Source of the DNA: Algoriphagus marincola DSM 16067
GTDB lineage: Bacteria; Bacteroidota; Bacteroidia; Cytophagales; Cyclobacteriaceae
NCBI RefSeq assembly: GCF_000429405.1
Contig: NZ_AUBU01000013.1
Coordinates: forward strand, 124,001 to 188,000
Direction: 5' to 3'
Length of the DNA: 64,000 bases
Below, in pieces: positions 25,362-33,329 of the stretch; the first letter of the stretch is position 1, and every line of letters begins with the position of its first letter. The notes beneath the pieces are model-generated. The model ran no database searches and was not told where the DNA came from. It saw only the letters and a program-made list of their open reading frames with translations. Made by a program: the position numbers and the translations under genes.

Positions 25362-25452
25362 TTGGCATCCTGCCTTTTACACCCACCTCTGAGGCTTGCC
25401 CCAACTTTGTAGCAAACAAAATTCAAAAAGTATTCAATCAAAAAACAACACT

Positions 25453-26025
25453 ATGAAAGCTTTAAAAAACAACACGCTCAAAGTCATTGCTAGCCTTTTA
25501 CTAGCAGTAATCCTTTTGCCCGCATGTAGTAATGCGCAAGACAAGGCTGGAAAAACTCAGCAAATTGAAGCGCCTAAACTTGACATTCATACGGCAGTGA
25601 TGACCAATAATCTGGATGTGGTCAAGCAGCACATTGCTGCAGGTTCGGATATTAATGCAAAGGAATCTTTTAGTGGATCCACTCCTCTCATTACAGCAAT
25701 CACATTTGACAAGCGGGAAATCGCTCAAAATCTAATTGAGGCCGGAGCGGACTTGACCATCGCCAACAATGACGGAACGACTCCACTGCATGCTGCGGCC
25801 TTTTTTGGTCGAGTAGAAATCGTGGAAATGCTGCTTGATGCGGATGCGGACAAGTCACTCCAAAATAATTTTGGGTTTACTCCTCGCGAGACGGTCATGG
25901 GACCATTTGCCGAAGTCAAGCCGATCTATGAAATGATGAAGCAGCAACTCGGGCCACTTGGTCTTGAATTGGACATGGAGCGACTGGAAAAGACTCGCTC
26001 CGTCATTGCGATGATGCTTCAATAA
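25453..26025 (+). CDS. Ankyrin-repeat lipoprotein
   Basis: The 190-residue protein, from ATG 25453, has a signal with lipobox LPAC, so the mature protein should be lipid-anchored outside the inner membrane. It carries about three ankyrin repeats (LDIHTAVMTNNLDVVKQHI, STPLITAITFDKREIAQNLI, TTPLHAAAFFGRVEIVEMLL) and a C-terminal extension with LGLELDMERLEKTR. Such proteins act as protein-protein scaffolds. First gene of an operon with an acyltransferase, a DUF4386 protein and a serine hydrolase, downstream of the phased repeats. Confidence 0.87.
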   Translation: MKALKNNTLKVIASLLLAVILLPACSNAQDKAGKTQQIEAPKLDIHTAVMTNNLDVVKQHIAAGSDINAKESFSGSTPLITAITFDKREIAQNLIEAGADLTIANNDGTTPLHAAAFFGRVEIVEMLLDADADKSLQNNFGFTPRETVMGPFAEVKPIYEMMKQQLGPLGLELDMERLEKTRSVIAMMLQ

Positions 26026-26049
26026 TTCCCAATATCATTTCATCAGATC

Positions 26050-27144
26050 ATGACAACTCAAAGAAGATACGATATTGATTGGCTGCGGGTGATTGCGATC
26101 GCCCTGCTGCTGATCTACCATATTGCGATAGTATTCCAGCCTTGGGCCATGTTTCTCGGTTTTATAAAAAGCGAGGAGCTCCTTACAGGGCTTTGGAAGC
26201 CGATGACCCTATTGAATGTCTGGCGGATACCTTTTCTGTTTTTCGTATCAGGAATGGGGGTTTACTTTGCTATCCGCAAGCGAAACTGGAAGGAACTCTT
26301 GATGGAGCGGAGCAGGCGAATCCTGCTTCCCTTCCTTTTTGGAGTGGTGGCGATTGTGCCTATTCATTTTTTGATTTTCCAAGCTTATTATAATCTCCCG
26401 TTGGGTTACTCAGCACATCCTGCCCATTTGTGGTTTCTAGGAAATATTTCCGCCTATGTGCTTCTTTTAGCTCCGATCTTCTTTTACCTGAAAAAATCAG
26501 AAAATGGAGCTTTTAAGAAGACGCTAGCAGTCTGGATGAGTAATCCCCTTGGCCCTTTGTCTCTTTCATTGCTTTTTGTTTTGGAGGTGATTTTGGTCAA
26601 ACCACAGGTCTTTGAAATGTATGCCTTGACTTGGCATGGATTCTTTATCGGAATTTTAGCTTTTTTCTGTGGTTTTCTGCTGGTCTACAGCGGAGAAGCT
26701 TTTTGGAAAACGGTCTTGAACTGGCGCTGGGCTTACCTAGGGCTAGCTTTGGGGATGTATCTGACTCGATGGATGGTCTATGATTTGGTCGCTCCCGGCT
26801 ATTTGATGGCGATAGAATCGATCTTTTGGATTATGGCCATTTTCGGTTTTGGCTACAAATACCTGAATAAGCCCAGTGCGATTTTGAGCTATCTGAGTCA
26901 GGCGGCGTATCCGGTTTATATCCTCCACATGGTGGCATTGCATACTGCGGCTTCGGTGATTTTACCGCTGAATTGGCCGATTTTCTTTAAATTTCCTGCC
27001 ATTATTGGATTCACAGGAATTTTCTGTTTCGTGATTTTCGAATTCCTGATTCGTCGAATACCATTCCTAAGACCGCTGTTCGGACTTTCTTGGGATTTCA
27101 AAACCTCCAAAATCAAAGCTATTTCCGTTCCATCTCCCGATTGA
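26050..27144 (+). CDS. Membrane acyltransferase 3 (OafA/AT3 family)
   Basis: The 364-residue protein has about ten membrane segments. The N-terminus YDIDWLRVIAIALLLIYH carries the AT3 hallmark R-x10-H, with the histidine as acyl-transfer residue. Later RSRRILLPFLFG is also typical. These enzymes transfer acyl groups from cytosolic donors to extracytoplasmic glycans or small molecules; the substrate is unknown. It follows the ankyrin gene by 24 bp. The arrangement suggests envelope glycan modification (inference). Confidence 0.88.
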   Translation: MTTQRRYDIDWLRVIAIALLLIYHIAIVFQPWAMFLGFIKSEELLTGLWKPMTLLNVWRIPFLFFVSGMGVYFAIRKRNWKELLMERSRRILLPFLFGVVAIVPIHFLIFQAYYNLPLGYSAHPAHLWFLGNISAYVLLLAPIFFYLKKSENGAFKKTLAVWMSNPLGPLSLSLLFVLEVILVKPQVFEMYALTWHGFFIGILAFFCGFLLVYSGEAFWKTVLNWRWAYLGLALGMYLTRWMVYDLVAPGYLMAIESIFWIMAIFGFGYKYLNKPSAILSYLSQAAYPVYILHMVALHTAASVILPLNWPIFFKFPAIIGFTGIFCFVIFEFLIRRIPFLRPLFGLSWDFKTSKIKAISVPSPD

Positions 27145-27180
27145 GATACTCAGGGAGATAGGAGCTATTTCTATTGCACT

Positions 27181-27870
27181 ATGAATTTATCAAAAAGAAA
27201 ATATGCCATTATCGCTGGACTCTCGCTGATTCTGATGGCCGTTTTGGCTGGCTATGCTTATGGATTTGTTTATGGCTTCTTAGTTTTTCCAGCAGATGCT
27301 GAGAAAACGAGGGATTCGATCCAGCAAGCTCTTGGAACCTATCAATCTGGCATCGCTGCTTGGATAGGGATTTTAATCTTGGATATTTTGGTCGCATGGG
27401 CCTTGCATCAGTATCTTCAGGAAGTACATCCTCGCCTTTCCCTCACTACCGCGATGATCCGAATTTTGTATTCAGGAGTACTTGGACTAGCGATTTATCA
27501 TCAGTTGGCAGTCCTTTCAGTATTGGATGGTGGGGGAACTTGCAGTCAAGTGATGCAGGAGCTGAAAGCCTTCGAAAGCATTTGGTCCAATGGCTTGATT
27601 ATTTTTGGGCTCCATTTGATTGGTTTAGGGTTTCTTGCCTGGAAGGCTGAATTCGTGCCCAAATTTTGGGGAGTACTATTGATTTTTGCAGGAATATCCT
27701 ACTCGGCAATTCATGTGGCAAAAGCTTTTTTTCCTGATCAGATCGATCAGATCATTTCGGTCGAACAGGTACTCTCTTTACCCATGGCTTTAGCTGAAAT
27801 TGGATTGGCAATCTGGCTTGTTTGGAAGGGTGGAAGGATTCCTAGTCACAGTAAAAATTTGTCTCAATGA
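27181..27870 (+). CDS. DUF4386-family integral membrane protein
   Basis: The 229-residue protein has about six hydrophobic helices and a conserved YKSGIA-like loop (here YQSGIAAWIGILILDILVAW) typical of DUF4386. Function unknown. It overlaps the following hydrolase gene by 4 bp, so it is in the same operon. Confidence 0.8.
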   Translation: MNLSKRKYAIIAGLSLILMAVLAGYAYGFVYGFLVFPADAEKTRDSIQQALGTYQSGIAAWIGILILDILVAWALHQYLQEVHPRLSLTTAMIRILYSGVLGLAIYHQLAVLSVLDGGGTCSQVMQELKAFESIWSNGLIIFGLHLIGLGFLAWKAEFVPKFWGVLLIFAGISYSAIHVAKAFFPDQIDQIISVEQVLSLPMALAEIGLAIWLVWKGGRIPSHSKNLSQ

Positions 27871-28919
27871 AACTCAAAAAAGTACTTCGAATCCTTTTTA
27901 TACTCGTGTCAATTTCCGCTACCATTTATTTCGTCCCTTGGTTGATCCTGCGGGCTTGGCTGGCACCGATCCCTGATACAATTCAGGAGCAAGTGGATAT
28001 GGCGATTAATTACCAGCTCGATGGGATTATTGTCTATGTGGATCAGGGTGGAAAAGAACCTAAATTCTTTTCGGCTGGCTGGAAAGATCGGGATCAAAAA
28101 GCCCCTGCCGACCCCAATTCACTATTCAAAATCGCCAGTATCAGCAAGCTCTACATCGCCGCTGCAGCCAGCAAAATCGTGGCGAGTGGAGCCCTCTCGC
28201 TGGATGATACCTTGGAAGAGTTGCTTCCTGAGGTTGCTAAACATATTGAAAATCCAGATCAAATTACCCTTCGACTTTTGATCCAACATCGCTCCGGGAT
28301 TCCTAATTATTCTGACCAGCCGAATTATCCCTGGGATAAGCCATTTACCGAAAATCGTCCGGCCTTGGAATTGATCTACGACTTGCCGGCTGACTTTGCT
28401 CCCAATGAAAAATATGCCTATTCCAACACGAATTATTTGCTGATCGGTGAAATTTTGGACAAAACCTTGGGCTATTCTCATCATGACTTTATCCGAACAG
28501 AGATTTTAGAGCCTCTGGGTTTGAAGCGCACCTATAGTTTGCTATCGGAAGTGGATCAGGAGGAACTGATGAGTGGGTACTTTATTGGATATCCTTTGGA
28601 TATCAAGGGGAATGATTTTATCCACCCGGGAGGATCCATGATTTCAACTGCGGAGGAAGTGGGAATTTTCCTCCGCGCCTTGATTGACGGGACCTTGCTC
28701 ACAGAAAAGGAGCAAGAAATTTATTCTTCGGTATACGTCTATGAGCACACTGGGCTCGTGCCTGGCTACCAAAGCATTGCCAGATATCATTCGGATATCG
28801 ATGCGGTGGTGGTACAGTTTGTCAATACGAATGGAGGCTACGCCTGGAACTTACACGAGATTGTATATAATCGGGTGGTGAAGATTTTGAGGAAGCATAC
28901 CGCATCACATAGTGAGTAA
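27867..28919 (+). CDS. Serine beta-lactamase-like hydrolase (class C / PBP-related)
   Basis: The 350-residue protein has an N-terminal membrane anchor or signal (RILFILVSISATIYFVPWLI). The serine motif is S-I-S-K (S91 nucleophile, K94), followed by YSNTNYLLIGEIL (Y-x-N motif). The expected H/K-x-G motif near the end is probably HTGLVPGYQS. Members include D-aminopeptidases, esterases and peptidoglycan-like hydrolases, so true beta-lactamase activity is not implied. Last gene of the operon. It is 4-bp coupled with the DUF4386 gene. Confidence 0.88.
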   Translation: MKLKKVLRILFILVSISATIYFVPWLILRAWLAPIPDTIQEQVDMAINYQLDGIIVYVDQGGKEPKFFSAGWKDRDQKAPADPNSLFKIASISKLYIAAAASKIVASGALSLDDTLEELLPEVAKHIENPDQITLRLLIQHRSGIPNYSDQPNYPWDKPFTENRPALELIYDLPADFAPNEKYAYSNTNYLLIGEILDKTLGYSHHDFIRTEILEPLGLKRTYSLLSEVDQEELMSGYFIGYPLDIKGNDFIHPGGSMISTAEEVGIFLRALIDGTLLTEKEQEIYSSVYVYEHTGLVPGYQSIARYHSDIDAVVVQFVNTNGGYAWNLHEIVYNRVVKILRKHTASHSE

Positions 28920-29002
28920 GCCTACTTTTGAAAGGTATGAGTTTGACTTTTTTATTTAGAAGAGGAATTTGCTTTTTCTTTCCCTCAAAAGCCCATTTCT
29001 GC

Positions 29003-29010
29003 TATCTTTG
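29003..29010 (+). promoter_or_regulatory. -7 box (TATCTTTG) of the ileS leader RNA
   Basis: An exact TAnnTTTG match lies 165 bp before the ileS start and directly in front of the structured RNA region. Transcription would start near 29015-29019. Confidence 0.55.
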
Positions 29011-29021
29011 TGCCTTATTTT

Positions 29022-29134
29022 GAGCGGGATGCCCCGCGTGAGGGATAGAAGCGGTATCCGCCTGATCCGATGGCAATCGGATCAGCGGATAAGAGCGGAT
29101 AGCCCGACCCCGCCTTTTCCGGCGGGGGCACGCC
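29022..29134 (+). ncRNA. Structured RNA upstream of ileS (Flavo-1-like candidate)
   Basis: These roughly 113 nt are GC-rich in an AT-rich genome and fold clearly. A 16-bp hairpin with one bulge joins 29055-29071 to 29076-29091 around the loop GGCA. A 7-bp hairpin joins 29108-29114 to 29121-29127. GCGTG (29036-29040) pairs with CACGC (29129-29133) and closes the whole. GCGGG (29024-29028) with CCCGC (29033-29037) is an alternative 5' hairpin. The name Flavo-1 is from memory of the pattern (GCGTGAGGGATAG...GCCCGAC) and needs a covariance-model check. It could be an independent RNA or a leader acting on ileS. Confidence 0.6.
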
Positions 29135-29174
29135 CAAAAAAGCCCGACATTCATTCATCCGACCATATTCGATA

Positions 29175-32100
29175 GTGAAAACGTATCAGGAATTCAAACA
29201 GGTAGATTACCCGCACATCGGGGAGTCAATCCTTCAGTATTGGAAAGAAAATCAAATCTTCGAAAAGTCCATTGCCAACCGGGAAGGGGCTGAGACCTTT
29301 ACCTTTTTTGAGGGCCCGCCTTCGGCAAATGGAACTCCCGGGATCCACCACGTGATGGCCAGGACGCTGAAGGATATTTTCTGCCGTTACAAGACACTGA
29401 AAGGTTTTCAGGTCAAGCGAAAAGGAGGCTGGGATACGCATGGACTTCCTGTGGAGCTTCAAGTCGAGAAGGAACTCGGCATCACCAAAGAAGATATCGG
29501 CAAGAAAATCTCGGTGGAGGAATACAATAAGCGCTGCAAGGAAACAGTCATGCGATTCAAAGACGAATGGGATGACCTGACCGAGAAAATCGGCTATTGG
29601 GTTGACTTGGATGATCCGTATATCACCTTTGACAGCAAATATATTGAGACGCTTTGGAGCTTGCTGAGAAAGCTTTATGACAAAGGCTTGCTCTACAAGG
29701 GCTACACCATTCAGCCTTATTCACCGGCTGCCGGTACGGGACTTTCTTCCCATGAGTTGAATCAGCCGGGGACCTACAAAGACGTCAAAGACACTTCCAT
29801 CACGGCTCAGTTTAAGTTGAAAGGGGAGGAGAATACCTACATTCTCGCCTGGACCACTACGCCTTGGACTTTGCCTTCCAATTCGGCTTTGGCGATAGGT
29901 GAAAACTTGGATTATGTGAAAGTGAAGACTTTCAACCCTTATACCCACGAACCTGTCACGGTCATCTTAGCAAAGTCAAGAATGGGAGCTTATCTCAATT
30001 CAAAGGCTGCGGAGCTGAAGTTGGAAGATTATAAGCCCGGGGATAAATTGATTCCTTACGCAATCGTGGATGAATTCAAAGGCAAAAGCATGCTGGGATG
30101 GGAATACGAACAACTGTTCCCAATTGAAGCCTTGGCATTGCCGAGTCCGGCATTTACGGTAGTAGCGGGTGACTATGTGACCACTGAAGATGGTACGGGA
30201 ATCGTTCACTTGGCGAAGGCATTTGGTGCGGATGACTTTCGAACTTTGGTACAGAATAATGTGCCCGGCGTGTTTGTTAAGGATGATTTGGGAAATGATA
30301 TCCCAGTCGTAGACAAGCAGGGCAAATTCCTTCCCGTCGTAGGGGAATACCTCGCTGCGAAAATGAAGGAGCATGGAATCACGGCTCACAAAGCGTATGG
30401 GGCGGATGATTTTTATGTCAAAAATTACACCGAGGATGATGAGAGTGCTGCGGATTTCAAAAACACAGATATCATCATCTCTATCATTCTGAAGAATGAA
30501 AATAAGGCCTTCAAGGTCGAGAAGTATGAACACACCTACCCTCACTGCTGGAGAACAGACAAGCCTGTCTTGTACTACCCCCTAGAGAGCTGGTTTATCA
30601 AAACCACTGCCTACAAAGATCAGCTGGTAGCCCTAAATAAGACCATCAACTGGAAGCCTGAGGCAACCGGTACGGGGCGATTTGGCAACTGGCTGGAAAA
30701 TCTGGTAGACTGGAACCTCAGCCGTTCCCGATTCTGGGGTACTCCCCTTCCAATCTGGAGAACAAGTGATGGTACCGAAGAAAAATGTATTGGTTCTATT
30801 GCGGAACTCAATGCCGAAATCGAGAAATCCATCGCTGCTGGCTTTATGAAGAAATCTCCTTATGAAGGGAAAGAGCTTGATCTTCATAGACCCTATGTGG
30901 ATGATGTGATTTTGGTTTCGGAGAAGGGTGAAAAAATGTTCCGCGAGCCGGATTTGATCGACGTGTGGTTTGATTCTGGAGCCATGCCTTATGCACAGTG
31001 GCATTATCCCTTCGAAAATGAGGAAATCTTCAAAGCCAACTATCCGGCAGATTACATCGCAGAGGGAGTGGATCAGACTCGAGGATGGTTCTTTACCCTG
31101 CATGCCATTGCCGTGATGCTTTTCGATAGCGTGGCCTTTAAAAATGTGATCGCCAATGGCTTGGTCTTGGATAAAAACGGCAACAAAATGTCCAAGCGCT
31201 TGGGCAATGCCGTGGATCCATTCAAGACCCTGAAAGAATACGGTCCGGATGCATTACGCTGGTACATGCTAAGCAATGCCAACCCTTGGGACAACTTAAA
31301 ATTCAATCTAGACGGTGTAACCGAAGTGCAGAGACGCTTCTTCGGTACGCTTCAGAACAGCTATAACTTCTTTGCGCTATACGCTAATTTGGATTCATTC
31401 GTCTACGACAAGGCACAATCCGTACCGGTAAGTGAACGGGCAGAACTAGATCAGTGGATCGTTTCTAAGTTGCAGTCTTTAATTGCCGAGGTGGAGGAAG
31501 CCATGGATAATTATGATGCCACAAGGGCAACTCGGGCGATTATGAATTTTACCGTGGATCAGCTTTCCAATTGGTATGTGCGTTTGGCTCGGAAGCGATT
31601 CTGGAGGGGCGATATGAATAGAGATAAGCAGGCTGCCTACGAGACGCTTTATGAGTGTCTGCTTTCTATCTCCCAACTCATGTCTTCCTTTGCTCCTTTC
31701 TATGCTGATTGGCTCTACAAAAATCTGACAGAGGCAGGTGAAAGCGGCCAAGAATCTGTGCATTTGACGGATTGGGTTTCCGCAGATCGAGCCTTGATCA
31801 ACAAGGATCTGGAAGAAAGCATGGATTTGGCGCAGACGATTTCTTCCTTGGTGCATTCGCTTCGCAAAAAGGAAAAGTTGAAAGTTCGTCAACCGCTTCA
31901 GCGAATCTTGATTCCTGTTTTGAGTAAGAAAACGCAGTCTCAAATCGAGCATGTTGAAGAGTTGATCAAAACTGAGGTCAATATCAAGGCGGTTGAATAC
32001 ATCGATGATGCTTCCGGGATTCTAGTCAAAGAAGTGAAACCAAACCTTCCGGTACTGGGTAAAAAATATGGCCCAAAGATGCGATTTGTGGTTGCTGCGA

Positions 32101-32549
32101 TCAAATCATGGGGACAAGATCAAATCAATCAAGTCGAGCGAAACGGTTCGATTGCCATAGATGTGGATGGAGAAAAGGTAGATCTACTTTTGGAAGAGGT
32201 ACTCATTTCTTCTCAGGACATTCCAGGATGGTCTGTAGCTTCAGATGGAGGAGTGACAGTTGCCTTGGATGTGACTTTGACCGATGAATTGAAGCAGGAA
32301 GGAGTGGCCCGAGACTTGGTTAACCGTATTCAAAACCTTCGCAAGGAGATGGGACTGGAAGTGCAGGACAAAATTCACATTTTGGTGGCTGATGGGAATG
32401 AATTGGTGAATGATTCGATCAAAAACTTCGGTTCTTATATTCAATCCGAAACCCAAGCCTTGAGTTTGCGTGTGAGTGAGGAGGCTAAATCAGGAACATT
32501 GCTCGATATGGATGATTTTGAAATCGAAGTAAAGCTTACCAAAGCCTAA
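29175..32549 (+). CDS. ileS: Isoleucyl-tRNA synthetase, type 2 (IleRS2), with altered GXHH signature
   Basis: The 1124-residue cytosolic enzyme charges tRNA-Ile. The usual HIGH motif reads G56-I57-H58-H59 within SANGTPGIHHVMART, which aligns to the PPFATGLPHYGH-type motif of IleRS2. The second signature is NKMSKRLGN (near 672). The connective-peptide editing domain is about residues 200-400 (TTTPWTLPSN). The length and C-terminal region fit IleRS2 rather than the roughly 940-residue IleRS1. GTG start at 29175. It follows the structured RNA and precedes lspA by 9 bp. Translation depends on this enzyme unless a second ileS exists elsewhere. Confidence 0.96.
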   Translation: MKTYQEFKQVDYPHIGESILQYWKENQIFEKSIANREGAETFTFFEGPPSANGTPGIHHVMARTLKDIFCRYKTLKGFQVKRKGGWDTHGLPVELQVEKELGITKEDIGKKISVEEYNKRCKETVMRFKDEWDDLTEKIGYWVDLDDPYITFDSKYIETLWSLLRKLYDKGLLYKGYTIQPYSPAAGTGLSSHELNQPGTYKDVKDTSITAQFKLKGEENTYILAWTTTPWTLPSNSALAIGENLDYVKVKTFNPYTHEPVTVILAKSRMGAYLNSKAAELKLEDYKPGDKLIPYAIVDEFKGKSMLGWEYEQLFPIEALALPSPAFTVVAGDYVTTEDGTGIVHLAKAFGADDFRTLVQNNVPGVFVKDDLGNDIPVVDKQGKFLPVVGEYLAAKMKEHGITAHKAYGADDFYVKNYTEDDESAADFKNTDIIISIILKNENKAFKVEKYEHTYPHCWRTDKPVLYYPLESWFIKTTAYKDQLVALNKTINWKPEATGTGRFGNWLENLVDWNLSRSRFWGTPLPIWRTSDGTEEKCIGSIAELNAEIEKSIAAGFMKKSPYEGKELDLHRPYVDDVILVSEKGEKMFREPDLIDVWFDSGAMPYAQWHYPFENEEIFKANYPADYIAEGVDQTRGWFFTLHAIAVMLFDSVAFKNVIANGLVLDKNGNKMSKRLGNAVDPFKTLKEYGPDALRWYMLSNANPWDNLKFNLDGVTEVQRRFFGTLQNSYNFFALYANLDSFVYDKAQSVPVSERAELDQWIVSKLQSLIAEVEEAMDNYDATRATRAIMNFTVDQLSNWYVRLARKRFWRGDMNRDKQAAYETLYECLLSISQLMSSFAPFYADWLYKNLTEAGESGQESVHLTDWVSADRALINKDLEESMDLAQTISSLVHSLRKKEKLKVRQPLQRILIPVLSKKTQSQIEHVEELIKTEVNIKAVEYIDDASGILVKEVKPNLPVLGKKYGPKMRFVVAAIKSWGQDQINQVERNGSIAIDVDGEKVDLLLEEVLISSQDIPGWSVASDGGVTVALDVTLTDELKQEGVARDLVNRIQNLRKEMGLEVQDKIHILVADGNELVNDSIKNFGSYIQSETQALSLRVSEEAKSGTLLDMDDFEIEVKLTKA

Positions 32550-32558
32550 TCCTAAATC

Positions 32559-33185
32559 ATGAATAAATACATCAAATATTTCGGAATTGCGCTGTTGGTA
32601 ATCCTCATTGATCAGGCGGTGAAAATGCTGGTTCATTTTGAGATGGATTTTGGCACACCGGGTCAGATTAAGATTTTTGGGGACTGGTTTAAGCTTCATT
32701 ATACCACCAATCCAGGGATGGCTTTTGGGATGGAGTTGGGGACTGAATATGGTAAGTTATTACTTACGAGTTTTCGTCTCGTAGCCATGTTTGGCATCGG
32801 TTATTATTTATATTATATCATACAAAAGAAGAATCATCCTCTTTATATTATTTGTATTTCCATGATTTTGGGAGGTGCGATTGGTAATTTGATAGATTCT
32901 ATATTTTATGGTGTTTGGTTAAATAATGCCCCTTATGATGCACCTACACCATGGTTTCATGGTCAGGTAGTGGATATGTTCTATTTTGATATTTGGGAAG
33001 GATACATCCCTGATTGGGTTCCGCTTTGGGGTGGTAGTTATACTGCTTTGTGGCCAATATTTAATATTGCCGATGCCGCGATTTTTGTAGGAGTGGCCAT
33101 TATTCTGATTTTCCAAGGGCGTTTTTTCCCGGAAACGCCGAAAAAAGAATCATCGGAACCCGAAATTGAGGTGAATGAACAGTGA
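32559..33185 (+). CDS. lspA: Lipoprotein signal peptidase (signal peptidase II)
   Basis: The 208-residue inner-membrane aspartic peptidase removes signal peptides from prolipoproteins. Four hydrophobic segments. The conserved N-x-G-x-A-F is TTNPGMAFGM. The two catalytic aspartates lie in GGAIGNLIDS and PIFNIADAAIFVG. An insert between them is common in Bacteroidota. A cytoplasmic-type tail, ETPKKESSEPEIEVNEQ, closes the protein. It is co-transcribed with ileS, and the window's many lipoproteins depend on it. Confidence 0.95.
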   Translation: MNKYIKYFGIALLVILIDQAVKMLVHFEMDFGTPGQIKIFGDWFKLHYTTNPGMAFGMELGTEYGKLLLTSFRLVAMFGIGYYLYYIIQKKNHPLYIICISMILGGAIGNLIDSIFYGVWLNNAPYDAPTPWFHGQVVDMFYFDIWEGYIPDWVPLWGGSYTALWPIFNIADAAIFVGVAIILIFQGRFFPETPKKESSEPEIEVNEQ

Positions 33186-33206
33186 TTTTTGATGAATCAA
33201 AAAGAA

Positions 33207-33241
33207 AACCCTTTCTGGAATGCTCCCGAAAGGGTTTTTTT
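33207..33241 (+). terminator. Terminator of the ileS-lspA operon
   Basis: AACCCTTTC (33207-33215) pairs with GAAAGGGTT (33228-33236), followed by a T run. It lies 22 bp after the lspA stop. Confidence 0.88.
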
Positions 33242-33329
33242 GTTAATTTTCACATTCCTATTCAATAATAAATAGCCGCCTCTTTATCGAATTATCAAAA
33301 TTCGTTGGTAATAATTATACAATAATTAA

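Noticed and set aside
25302-25371. Could the 20-bp repeats be a CRISPR array?
   Set aside because: Repeat units abut directly with no spacers, number only three to four, and diverge; no cas genes are near. Treated as an operator array.
29022-29134. T-box riboswitch leader for ileS
   Set aside because: The conserved T-box bulge sequence is absent and T-boxes are largely a Firmicutes/Actinobacteria feature.
30000-30545. 181-codon minus-strand frame inside ileS
   Set aside because: It lies fully antisense to a strongly conserved essential gene and shows no domain; an out-of-frame shadow.
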